Shown: positions 16,054 through 24,590 of the stretch, in pieces
Layout: each line of letters begins with the position of its first letter
How positions within the stretch are numbered: position 1 is the stretch's first letter
The notes under the pieces: generated by a model
What the model saw: the letters and a program-made list of their open reading frames with translations, nothing else
Database searches by the model: none
Told to the model about the DNA's origin: nothing
Position numbers and translations under genes: made by a program
Assembly: GCF_004683905.1 (NCBI RefSeq)
Contig: NZ_CP038438.1
Span: 4,960,001-5,024,000, forward strand
Length of the DNA: 64,000 nucleotides
DNA from: Pseudomonas fluorescens
GTDB taxonomy: Bacteria > Pseudomonadota > Gammaproteobacteria > Pseudomonadales > Pseudomonadaceae
Direction of reading: 5' to 3'

Positions 16054-17214
16054 ATGCGAATCCAAAAGAACAAAGCCCTGCTCGCCACCCTGTTGATCGT
16101 CCTCGCAGGCGCAGGTCTGTGGTACACCCTGAAACCCGCCCCGACCAAACTGGCCACCCCAACCGCCATCCCGGTCCGCGTCGTCACGGTCAGCGAAAAA
16201 GACGTCCCCCGCTACACCAGCGGCATCGGCTCCGTACTCTCATTACACAGCGTCGTAGTGCGCCCACAAGTCGACGGCATCCTCACCAAAATCCTCGTCA
16301 AGGAAGGCCAACTCGTCAAAGCAGGCGACCTGCTCGCCACCATCGACGACCGCTCGATCCGCGCCAGCCTCGACCAGGCCCGCGCGCAACTGGGCGAAAG
16401 CCAGGCGCAACTGCAAGTCGCCCTGGTCAACCTCAAGCGCTACAAACTGCTCACCGTCGACGACGGCGTCTCCAAACAGACCTACGACCAGCAACAAGCA
16501 CTGGTCAACCAATTGAAAGCCACCGCCCAAGGCAACCAGGCCTCGATCGACGCGGCGCAAGTACAACTTTCCTACACGCAGATCCGCTCCCCGGTCACCG
16601 GCCGCGTCGGTATTCGTACAGTCGATGAAGGCAACTTCCTGCGCATGACCGACACCGCCGGCCTGTTCACCGTGACCCAGATCGACCCGATCGCCGTGGA
16701 ATTCTCGCTGCCGCAGCAAATGCTGCCGACCCTGCAGGGCCTGATCAACGATCCGCAGCACGCACAGGTCAAGGCCTACATCGGCGCCGACACCGACGGT
16801 GAAACCGGCAACCTGCTCGGCGAAGGTCACCTGACCCTGATCGACAACCAGATCAACGCCAACACCGGCACCATCCGCGCCAAGGCCGAATTCGACAATG
16901 CCAGCCAGAAGCTCTGGCCGGGCCTGCTGGTGACGGTAAAAATTCAGACGGCACTGGATAAGAATGCGCTGGTGGTGCCGCCCACTGTCGTACAGCGCGG
17001 TCTCGATCAACACTTCGTTTACCGGGTGAGTGGCGACAAAGTCGAAGCCGTACAAGTGCAGATGGTCTATCAGGGCAGCGGCCAGGACATCATCAAAGGC
17101 GTGAAGGCCGGTGACGTACTGGTGACCGACGGCCAGTCGCGGCTCAAACCCGGCTCGACCGTGCAGGTCATGAGCGAGCCGCCACAGGTGGTGCAAGCGG
17201 AGCCGAAACCATGA
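16054..17214 (+). CDS. RND efflux periplasmic adaptor (membrane fusion) protein
   Basis: Adaptor linking an inner-membrane RND pump to an outer-membrane channel. The protein is 386 residues. It has an N-terminal membrane anchor (about 8-25), the first half of a lipoyl domain (VVVRPQVDGILTKILVKEGQLVKAGDLLATID), an alpha-hairpin coiled coil (about 100-165), the second lipoyl half (YTQIRSPVTGRVGIR), then beta-barrel and membrane-proximal domains. It overlaps the pump gene by 4 bases (ATGA). It resembles MdtA/MexA-type adaptors. Substrate unknown. Confidence 0.93.
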   Translation: MRIQKNKALLATLLIVLAGAGLWYTLKPAPTKLATPTAIPVRVVTVSEKDVPRYTSGIGSVLSLHSVVVRPQVDGILTKILVKEGQLVKAGDLLATIDDRSIRASLDQARAQLGESQAQLQVALVNLKRYKLLTVDDGVSKQTYDQQQALVNQLKATAQGNQASIDAAQVQLSYTQIRSPVTGRVGIRTVDEGNFLRMTDTAGLFTVTQIDPIAVEFSLPQQMLPTLQGLINDPQHAQVKAYIGADTDGETGNLLGEGHLTLIDNQINANTGTIRAKAEFDNASQKLWPGLLVTVKIQTALDKNALVVPPTVVQRGLDQHFVYRVSGDKVEAVQVQMVYQGSGQDIIKGVKAGDVLVTDGQSRLKPGSTVQVMSEPPQVVQAEPKP

Positions 17215-20200
17215 AGGCGCACAAAGGCGTCTCCACCTGGTGCATCAATCACCCGGTCGCGACGATTCTGCTGACCATCGCATTGGTGCTGGTCGGCGTG
17301 ATTGCCTTCCCGCGCCTGCCGATCGCCCCACTGCCGGAAGCGGAATTTCCGACAATTCAGGTCTCGGCGCAGTTGCCCGGCGCCAGCCCCGACACCATGG
17401 CCTCGTCCGTGGCCACGCCGCTGGAGGTGCAATTCAGCGCCATCCCCGGCATGACCCAGATGACCTCCAGCAGTGCGCTCGGCTCCAGCCTGCTGACCCT
17501 GCAATTCACTCTCGACAAGAGCATCGACACCGCCGCTCAGGAAGTCCAGGCCGCGATCAACACCGCCGCCGGCAAGCTGCCCAAGGACATGCCGACCCTG
17601 CCGACCTGGAAGAAGGTCAACCCGGCCGACAGCCCGGTGCTGATCTTAAGCGTCAGCTCGACGCAAATGCCCGGCACCGAACTCAGCGACCTGGTGGAAA
17701 CCCTGCTCTCGCGCCAGATCAGTCAGATCGACGGTGTAGGCCAGATCAACATCACCGGTCAGCAACGTCCGGCGATTCGCGTGCAAGCCTCGGCCGACAA
17801 ACTGGCGGCCATCGGCCTGACCCTGGCCGACATTCGTCTGGCGATCCAGCAGACCAGTCTCAACCTTGCCAAAGGCGCGTTGTACGGCGAATCGAGCATC
17901 TCGACGCTGTCGACCAACGACCAGTTGTTCAAACCCGAGGACTACAGCCAACTCATCGTTTCCTACAAGGACGGCGCCCCGGTTCACCTGCGGGATGTCG
18001 CCAAAGTCGTCAACGGTTCGGAAGATGCCTACGTGCAAGCCTGGGCCGGTGATCAACCCGGGGTGAACCTGGTGATCTCGCGCCAGCCCGGCGCGAACAT
18101 CGTCGAAACCGTCGACCGCATTCAAGCCGCCCTGCCCGGCCTCGAAGCCATGCTCCCGGCCTCGGTGCAGGTGAAAACCCTGATCGACCGCACCCAGACC
18201 ATCCGCGCCTCGCTGCATGAAGTCGAGATCACCCTGTTGATCGCGATCCTGCTGGTGGTGGCGGTGATGGCGCTGTTCCTGCGGCAGTTGTCGGCGACCA
18301 TGATCGTCTCGGCGGTGCTCGGTGTATCGCTGACCGCCAGTTTCGCCCTGATGTACCTGTTGGGCTTCAGCCTGAACAACTTGACGCTGGTGGCGATCGT
18401 CGTCGCGGTCGGGTTTGTCGTGGACGATGCGATTGTGGTGGTGGAGAACATCCACCGGCATCTGGAGGCCGGCGACAGCATGCGCGAAGCGGCGGTCAAA
18501 GGTGCCGGCGAGATCGGCTTCACCGTGGTGTCGATCAGTTTCTCGCTGGTGGCAGCGTTTATTCCGCTGCTATTCATGGGCGGTGTGGTCGGGCGGTTGT
18601 TCAAGGAATTCGCCCTGACGGCGACCTCGACCATTCTGATTTCGGTGGTGGTGTCGCTGACCCTCGCGCCGACGCTGGCAGCGCTGTTCATGCGCAAACC
18701 GGTGCACCACGCCCACGACAAACCGGGCTTCAGCGAACGCTTGCTGGCCTGGTACGAAAAAGGTCTGCGTCGCGCCCTCGCCCACCAGAAGTTGATGATT
18801 GGCGTATTCGGCCTGTCGCTGGGACTGGCGATTGCCGGTTACATCTTTATCCCCAAGGGATTCTTCCCGGTTCAGGACACCGGATTCGTCCTCGGCACTA
18901 CCGAAGCCGCTGCGGATATTTCCTACGGCGACATGGTGAAAAAACACTTGGCCATGGCCGAAATCGTCGCCGCCGATCCGGCCGTTCAGGCGTTCTCGCA
19001 CTCGGTCGGTGTGTCCGGCAGCAACCAGACCATCGCCAACGGCCGCTTCTGGATTGCCCTGAAAAAACGCGGCGACCGCGACGTCTCGGCCAGCCAGTTC
19101 ATCGACCGCATTCGTCCGCAACTGATGAAAGTCCCGGGCATCGTCCTGTACCTGCGCGCCGGTCAGGACATCAACCTCAGCTCCGGCCCGAGTCGCGCGC
19201 AGTACCAATACGTGCTCAAGAGCAACGACGGCGCGACCCTCGCCACCTGGACCCAGCGCCTGACCGAAAAGCTGCGCAGCAACCCGGCGTTCCGCGATAT
19301 TTCCAACGACCTGCAATTGGGCGGCAGCATCACTCACATCAGCATCGACCGCAGCGCCGCCGCGCGTTTCGGCCTGACCGCCAGCGATGTCGACGAAGCG
19401 CTGTACGACGCCTTCGGTCAACGTCAGATCAACGAGTTCCAGACCCAGGTCAACCAGTACAACGTGATTCTGGAGCTGGACACCAAGCAACGCGGCAAGG
19501 CCGAAAGCCTCAACTATTTCTACCTGCGCTCGCCGCTGAGCGGGGAAATGGTGCCGCTGTCGGCGCTGGCGAAATTCGACGCACCGACCATCGGCCCGCT
19601 GTCGATTGCCCATGACGGCATGTTCCCCGCCGCCAACCTGTCGTTCAACCTGGCCCCCGGCGTGGCCTTGGGCGACGCGGTGATCCTGCTCAACCAGGCC
19701 AAGGCCGAGATCGGCATGCCGACCGCAATCAGCGGCAACTTCCAGGGCGCAGCGCAGGCATTCCAGAGTTCGCTCGCCAGTCAGCCGTGGTTGATTCTCG
19801 CGGCGCTGGTGGCGGTGTACATCATTCTCGGCGTGCTTTATGAGAGCTTCGTGCATCCGCTGACGATCATCTCGACCCTGCCGGCGGCGGGTCTCGGTGC
19901 AGTGATCATGCTGTGGATCTGCGGTCAGGACTTTTCGATCATGGCGTTGATCGGGCTGGTGTTGCTGATCGGTATCGTCAAAAAGAACGGCATTCTGATG
20001 ATCGACTTCGCCCTGGAAGCCCAGCGCAATCGCGGACTGGCGCCGCAGGAGGCGATTTTCGAAGCGTGCCTGACGCGGTTCCGGCCGATCATCATGACCA
20101 CCCTCGCCGCCCTGCTCGGCGCCCTGCCGCTGATGCTCGGTTACGGCACCGGCGCCGAACTGCGCCAGCCGCTGGGGATCGCGGTGGTGGGCGGCTTGCT

Positions 20201-20312
20201 GGTCAGCCAGATGCTGACGCTGTTTACCACGCCGGTCATATACTTGTGGCTTGAGCGGCTGTTCCACAGGCCCAAACCAATGCCCACGACGGCACTGGCG
20301 ACCACAGACTGA
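17211..20312 (+). CDS. RND efflux transporter, MdtC/AcrB-like
   Basis: Proton-driven inner-membrane exporter of 1033 residues, standard for HAE1-type pumps, with 12 predicted membrane helices and two large periplasmic loops. The proton-relay aspartate pair in helix 4 is present (GFVVDDAIVVVENI). The N-terminal region LPTWKKVNPADSPVLILSVSS is closer to MdtB/MdtC and MuxB/MuxC than to AcrB. Only one pump gene is present, unlike the paired MdtBC/MuxBC systems. No outer-membrane factor gene follows, so it must borrow one such as an OprM-type channel. Confidence 0.94.
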   Translation: MKAHKGVSTWCINHPVATILLTIALVLVGVIAFPRLPIAPLPEAEFPTIQVSAQLPGASPDTMASSVATPLEVQFSAIPGMTQMTSSSALGSSLLTLQFTLDKSIDTAAQEVQAAINTAAGKLPKDMPTLPTWKKVNPADSPVLILSVSSTQMPGTELSDLVETLLSRQISQIDGVGQINITGQQRPAIRVQASADKLAAIGLTLADIRLAIQQTSLNLAKGALYGESSISTLSTNDQLFKPEDYSQLIVSYKDGAPVHLRDVAKVVNGSEDAYVQAWAGDQPGVNLVISRQPGANIVETVDRIQAALPGLEAMLPASVQVKTLIDRTQTIRASLHEVEITLLIAILLVVAVMALFLRQLSATMIVSAVLGVSLTASFALMYLLGFSLNNLTLVAIVVAVGFVVDDAIVVVENIHRHLEAGDSMREAAVKGAGEIGFTVVSISFSLVAAFIPLLFMGGVVGRLFKEFALTATSTILISVVVSLTLAPTLAALFMRKPVHHAHDKPGFSERLLAWYEKGLRRALAHQKLMIGVFGLSLGLAIAGYIFIPKGFFPVQDTGFVLGTTEAAADISYGDMVKKHLAMAEIVAADPAVQAFSHSVGVSGSNQTIANGRFWIALKKRGDRDVSASQFIDRIRPQLMKVPGIVLYLRAGQDINLSSGPSRAQYQYVLKSNDGATLATWTQRLTEKLRSNPAFRDISNDLQLGGSITHISIDRSAAARFGLTASDVDEALYDAFGQRQINEFQTQVNQYNVILELDTKQRGKAESLNYFYLRSPLSGEMVPLSALAKFDAPTIGPLSIAHDGMFPAANLSFNLAPGVALGDAVILLNQAKAEIGMPTAISGNFQGAAQAFQSSLASQPWLILAALVAVYIILGVLYESFVHPLTIISTLPAAGLGAVIMLWICGQDFSIMALIGLVLLIGIVKKNGILMIDFALEAQRNRGLAPQEAIFEACLTRFRPIIMTTLAALLGALPLMLGYGTGAELRQPLGIAVVGGLLVSQMLTLFTTPVIYLWLERLFHRPKPMPTTALATTD

Positions 20313-20321
20313 GGCAGGGTC

Positions 20322-20999
20322 ATGCGCGTTCTGATTATCGAAGACGAGGAAAAAACCGCGGACTATCTGCACCGCGGTCTGACGGAACAGGGTTACATCG
20401 TGGATCTGGCCCGCGACGGCGTCGAGGGCCTGCACCTGGCGCTGGAAAGCGACTACGCGGTGATCGTCCTCGACGTGATGTTGCCGGGCCTCGACGGCTT
20501 CGGCGTGCTGCGCGCCTTACGTGCGCGCAAGCAGACCCCGGTGATCATGCTCACCGCCCGCGAGCGCGTCGAAGACCGGATCAGGGGCCTGCGTGACGGC
20601 GCCGACGATTACCTCGGCAAACCGTTTTCCTTCCTCGAACTGGTGGCTCGCCTGCAGGCGCTGACCCGGCGCAGCGGCGGCCATGAACCGGTGCAAGTGA
20701 GCATCGCCGACCTGTGGATCGATCTGATCAGCCGCAAGGCTACCCGCGCCGGAACCCGGCTGGATCTGACGGCAAAAGAGTTCTCATTGCTCAGTGTCCT
20801 CGCCCGGCGTCAGGGTGAAATTCTGTCGAAAACCGCGATTGCGGAGATGGTCTGGGACATTAATTTCGACAGCGATGCCAACGTCGTCGAAGTCGCGATC
20901 AAGCGTCTGCGAGCCAAGCTCGACGGGCCATTCGACGAGAAACTGCTGCACACCATTCGTGGCATGGGTTATGTGCTGGAGAGCCGTGGTGTCCAGTAA
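20322..20999 (+). CDS. OmpR-family response regulator, CusR/CopR-like
   Basis: A 225-residue DNA-binding response regulator. The receiver domain (1-115) has the acidic pair EDEE, phospho-acceptor Asp51 in VLDVMLPG, and conserved Lys in LGKPFSF. The C-terminal winged helix (about 130-222) has LTAKEFSLLSVLARRQGEILSK and the closing TIRGMGYVLE. It belongs to the heavy-metal CusR/CopR/IrlR group by sequence. It starts 9 bases after the pump gene, so it probably regulates this operon. Confidence 0.93.
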   Translation: MRVLIIEDEEKTADYLHRGLTEQGYIVDLARDGVEGLHLALESDYAVIVLDVMLPGLDGFGVLRALRARKQTPVIMLTARERVEDRIRGLRDGADDYLGKPFSFLELVARLQALTRRSGGHEPVQVSIADLWIDLISRKATRAGTRLDLTAKEFSLLSVLARRQGEILSKTAIAEMVWDINFDSDANVVEVAIKRLRAKLDGPFDEKLLHTIRGMGYVLESRGVQ

Positions 21000-22353
21000 T
21001 TCCATCGCGCTGCGCCTGAGCGGGATGTTTACGCTGGTGGCGCTGCTGGTGTTCCTGTTGATCGGCGGCGCGCTTTATCAGCAGGTCGACAAGGGCCTTG
21101 GTCTGCTGCCGGAAGCCGAGCTGGACGCGCGGTATAGCGTGCTCGAATCGGCCCTCAATCGTTATGGCACCCCCGAGCATTGGGTGAAGATCAACGCCAA
21201 GCTCAAGCTGCTCGGCGAGGAAGACAAGCGCATTCGTTTCTGGGTGGTCAGCGGTGATCCCGGTTACGAGTACGGCGCGCCGGACGCGCGGATCCGCGCC
21301 TTCGCCAACGGCCCGACGGGCATGCATGACCTGCAGTTGCCCGACCATCCCTATCCGCTGAAAGTGCTGCTGACCGAACTGCCGGCCAAGGATCAACGCC
21401 CGCCCCTGCGCTTCATGATCGGCATCAACACCGAAACCTTCCACGAGACTCAGCACAACCTGCTGATCGCCTTGGTCAGCCTGGCGATTATCGGTGTGCT
21501 GCTGGCCTCGGCGTTGGGTTATTGGGTGGCGCGGATCGGTCTCAAGCCGTTGATCAAACTGTCCCACGAAGCCCAGCGTCTGGCACCGCCACTGCGGGCC
21601 GGACGCCTGCGCATGTCGCCCTTGCCGCCGGAGCTGGAGCAGTTTGTCGACTCGTTCAACTCAACCCTGGAGCGGGTCGAACAGGCCTATTCACGCCTGG
21701 AATCGTTCAACGCCGACGTCGCCCATGAACTGCGCTCGCCACTGACCAACCTGATAGGCCAGACCCAGGTCGCGCTGACCCGCGGGCGCTCCGCCGAGCA
21801 TTACTTCGAAGTGCTGCAATCGAACCTCGAAGAGCTGGAACGCCTGCGTTCGATCATCAACGACATGCTGTTTCTGGCCAGCGCCGACCAGGGCAGCAAG
21901 GCCACCAAACTGACCGAGACTTCTTTGGCCGATGAAGTCGCGACCACGCTCGAGTACCTGGATTTCATCCTCGAAGACGCGCAAGTGCAGGTGCACGTCA
22001 GTGGCGATGCGCAGGTGCGGATCGAGATCGCGCATCTGCGCCGGGCACTGATCAATCTGCTGAGCAACGCCGTGCAGCACACCGAGCCGGGCCAGGTGAT
22101 CGAGGTGCACATCGAAGTTGAAGAGCATCAGGTCAGCATCGGCGTGGCCAACCCCGGATCGCCGATTGCCAGCGAGCACTTGCCGCGCTTGTTCGAGCGC
22201 TTCTATCGGGTCGATGCCTCGCGCAGCAACAGCGGCAACAACCATGGGCTGGGGCTGGCGATCGTCAAGGCGATTGCACTGATGCACGGTGGCGATGTGT
22301 TTGTGCGCAGTGATCGGGGGATGAATACCTTCGGCATTTATTTGCCTGTTTAG
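20989..22353 (+). CDS. Sensor histidine kinase, CusS-like
   Basis: A 454-residue membrane kinase partnering the upstream regulator. Two membrane helices (about 12-32 and 160-185) flank a periplasmic sensor region. HAMP is followed by a dimerisation box with phospho-His in FNADVAHELRSPLTNL, then the ATPase N box (LINLLSNAVQHTEPG) and GLGLAI. GTG at 20989, overlapping the regulator's stop, was chosen as start because it directly precedes the first membrane helix. The signal sensed is unknown; metals are typical for relatives. Confidence 0.92.
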   Translation: MSSNSIALRLSGMFTLVALLVFLLIGGALYQQVDKGLGLLPEAELDARYSVLESALNRYGTPEHWVKINAKLKLLGEEDKRIRFWVVSGDPGYEYGAPDARIRAFANGPTGMHDLQLPDHPYPLKVLLTELPAKDQRPPLRFMIGINTETFHETQHNLLIALVSLAIIGVLLASALGYWVARIGLKPLIKLSHEAQRLAPPLRAGRLRMSPLPPELEQFVDSFNSTLERVEQAYSRLESFNADVAHELRSPLTNLIGQTQVALTRGRSAEHYFEVLQSNLEELERLRSIINDMLFLASADQGSKATKLTETSLADEVATTLEYLDFILEDAQVQVHVSGDAQVRIEIAHLRRALINLLSNAVQHTEPGQVIEVHIEVEEHQVSIGVANPGSPIASEHLPRLFERFYRVDASRSNSGNNHGLGLAIVKAIALMHGGDVFVRSDRGMNTFGIYLPV

Positions 22354-22518
22354 AAGCCCCTCACCCTAACCCTCTCCCGGAGGGAGAGGGGACTGACCGA
22401 GCTGTTCTCTGGAGTTGCATCGACCTGAAATATCCAGTCGAACTCAAGTTTTGAAAAGCCCCCGATCTGCTCCCTTTCCCCCTCGCCCCCTTGGGGGAGA
22501 GGGCTGGGGTGAGGGGGT
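22354..22518. repeat. ~165-bp intergenic element with inverted ends, copy B
   Basis: Begins CCCCTCACCCTAACCCTCTCCC and ends with the near inverted copy GGGGGAGAGGGCTGGGGTGAGG. Its core aligns with the reverse complement of the element at 9693-9873. It starts directly after the kinase stop codon and could also end transcription of the efflux operon. The rest of the gap to 22657 holds nothing recognisable. Confidence 0.75.
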
Positions 22519-22657
22519 TGCTCTTGGCTGCACCGAGACCTTCGACTTTTACCTCCTGCGCAACAGTCATTTATGAAAATCACGCTGTTTCTCGGCGCCC
22601 GGCAACCTTATCTTTGCCCGCACCAAACAGCACTTGCCAAGCAAGAAGGTTTTCAAG

Positions 22658-22879
22658 ATGTCCAACAGTATGGGTATTGCCAGCGCTTTCGTTTTGTCCT
22701 CATTGATCCTGTCGCCGATGGCGATGGCTGAAGAATCGCAAGCGTTCGTAGCGCAGAATGCCGCTCGCGCTCACGCCTTCGAACAGTATCAGGCAGAAGT
22801 GATGGCCAAGTCGCAGGACGCTTCGCAAGCCCCTCAAGCCGCCACTTCCCAAGCTCAAGCGGCCGAGAAAGACAGCTGA
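22658..22879 (+). CDS. Small secreted Ala/Gln-rich protein
   Basis: A 73-residue protein with a Sec signal peptide (MSNSMGIASAFVLSSLILSPMAMA, cleaved before EES). The ~50-residue mature part is hydrophilic and rich in Ala and Gln, ending AQAAEKDS, likely helical. ATG 22658 has AAGG upstream; a TTG eight codons earlier is less likely. A strong terminator follows 70 bases later, which supports a real transcription unit. Family not recognised. Confidence 0.65.
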   Translation: MSNSMGIASAFVLSSLILSPMAMAEESQAFVAQNAARAHAFEQYQAEVMAKSQDASQAPQAATSQAQAAEKDS

Positions 22880-22948
22880 GTCGCGCACCGCGAAACATTT
22901 CCCTCGACGCGGTTGTTTGGCTCTTCCCGTTCAACCGTCGTCCTTCCA

Positions 22949-22975
22949 GGCCGCTGCCTTTCAGCGGCCTTTTTT
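22949..22975 (+). terminator. Rho-independent terminator after the small secreted gene
   Basis: GGCCGCTG (22949-22956) pairs with CAGCGGCC (22962-22969) around a 5-base loop, followed by six T. Confidence 0.88.
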
Positions 22976-23076
22976 CGTTGTGGTCTGAAAGCCGTTTGGT
23001 TCGTCTGTAAAAAACAAGAAACATCCCGCACCTCAAGACATTGAAGTGTCAGTTGACCCAAGGAGCTCCGTCGCAA

Positions 23077-24393
23077 GTGCGTTACCCAGTCAGTTTCACC
23101 TCGCTGTTCATTGCAATTGCCGCAACGATTGCCCCCGCCGCTCACGCCGACGAAGCCGCCAAACAAGGCTTCATCGAAGGCTCGAGCCTCAACCTCAACG
23201 CCCGCAACTACTACATGAATCGCAACCGTCTGCAGCAGACGGACGACAACATCGAGTGGGGCCAGGGTTTTCTCGGGATCTTCCAGTCGGGTTACACCGA
23301 AGGCACGGTCGGCTTCGGCATCGATGCCCACGCCATGCTCGGGCTGAAGCTCGACGGCGGTGGCGGTACCGATGGTTCGAGCATCCTGCCGATCAGCGAT
23401 GGCAACGGCAAAGCGCCGGGCTCGTTCTCGACTGCGGGCGGCACGTTGAAGATGCGCGCGTTCGATACCGAGCTGAAGGCCGGTGACCTGTTCCTCACCA
23501 ACCCGGTGATTGCCGGCGGTGATTCGCGCATGTTGCCGCAGACCTTTCGTGGCGTGAGCCTGACCAACCACAGCTTCGACGGCTGGATGTTCGAAGGTGG
23601 CCAGGCCAGTTTTACCAAGCCGTACAATCAGAGCGGTCGCCAGCGCATCGGCACGTCCTACGGCAAACTCGCCGAGGGCGACGAAAGCCGTCACCTGAAC
23701 TGGGCCGGCGTGTCCTGGAGCGGCGTCGAAGGGCTTACCAGCAATCTGTACGCCGCCGAGCTGAAGGACATCTGGAACCAGTACTACTACGACCTGGATT
23801 ACACCTGGCAGTTGACCGATCTGGTCAGCCTCAACCCGGGCCTGCACTTCTATCACACGCAGGACACCGGCGACGCGCTGCTGGGTAACATCGACAACAA
23901 CACTTACAGCCTGCATTTCACCGTCGGCATCGGCAACCACAGCGTCACCGCTGCGTACCAGCGCGTGAACGGCAACACGCCGTTCGACTACATCAGCCAG
24001 GGCGACAGCGTTTACCTCGACAACTCGCAACAGTATTCGGACTTCAACGGCCCGAACGAGCGCTCGTGGAAGCTCAAGTACGCCTATGACTTCGCCGGTC
24101 TCGGTGTGCCGGGCCTGACTTCGGCAGTTTCCTATTCGCGCGGCACCGTGGACCTGACCAAGGTCGATCCGGGCAGCAAAGGCTATGCCTCGTGGTACAG
24201 CGCTGACGGTCGCAACGCCAAGCACTGGGAACGCGACCTTGATCTGAAATACGTGGTGCAGAGCGGTCAGGCGAAAGACCTCGCGGTACGCCTGCAATGG
24301 GCGACCAACCGGGGTGGCAACGGTTACGGCGCGATTGATACCGATACCGATGAATACCGGGTGATTGTCGACTACCCGATCAACGTCTTCTAA
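23077..24393 (+). CDS. OprD-family outer-membrane porin
   Basis: A 438-residue substrate-specific porin for small acids or amino acids. A signal peptide (VRYPVSFTSLFIAIAATIAPAAHA, written here from the GTG) precedes DEAAKQGFIEGSSLNLNARNYY, the typical OprD mature start with an early beta-strand. Repeated amphipathic strands follow and the protein ends in VIVDYPINVF with terminal Phe, as needed for barrel assembly. GTG at 23077 was chosen because AAGGAG sits 10 bases upstream. Specificity (OccD or OccK group) cannot be set by eye. Confidence 0.9.
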   Translation: MRYPVSFTSLFIAIAATIAPAAHADEAAKQGFIEGSSLNLNARNYYMNRNRLQQTDDNIEWGQGFLGIFQSGYTEGTVGFGIDAHAMLGLKLDGGGGTDGSSILPISDGNGKAPGSFSTAGGTLKMRAFDTELKAGDLFLTNPVIAGGDSRMLPQTFRGVSLTNHSFDGWMFEGGQASFTKPYNQSGRQRIGTSYGKLAEGDESRHLNWAGVSWSGVEGLTSNLYAAELKDIWNQYYYDLDYTWQLTDLVSLNPGLHFYHTQDTGDALLGNIDNNTYSLHFTVGIGNHSVTAAYQRVNGNTPFDYISQGDSVYLDNSQQYSDFNGPNERSWKLKYAYDFAGLGVPGLTSAVSYSRGTVDLTKVDPGSKGYASWYSADGRNAKHWERDLDLKYVVQSGQAKDLAVRLQWATNRGGNGYGAIDTDTDEYRVIVDYPINVF

Positions 24394-24432
24394 GATCCCC
24401 CCTGCACCACGGTCTTGAATTTAGAGATGTAC

Positions 24433-24525
24433 CCTGTGGGAGCGGGCTTGCTCGCGAATGCGCTGCATCAGTCGACATCAATGTTGAATGACACGGCGCA
24501 TTCGCGAGCAAGCCCGCTCCCACAA
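24433..24525. repeat. REP inverted pair (REPIN)
   Basis: CTGTGGGAGCGGGCTTGCTCGCGAA and TTCGCGAGCAAGCCCGCTCCCACA face each other with about 45 bases between, and the arms extend inward through GAATGCGC / GCGCATTC. Confidence 0.9.
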
Positions 24526-24590
24526 TGGAATACCGTCACTGACTTGATGCAACTACGCTAATAAGATCCTCCCAACCGACAGCCCCCATC

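Noticed and set aside
18570..20435. 621-codon minus-strand frame inside the RND pump gene
   Set aside because: High GC leaves long antisense frames; the plus strand carries an intact pump with all motifs.
22350..22583. Short frames in the ~165-bp element
   Set aside because: Translations such as GERAGVRG and PHPSPLPQGG are the well-known false proteins produced from this repeat.
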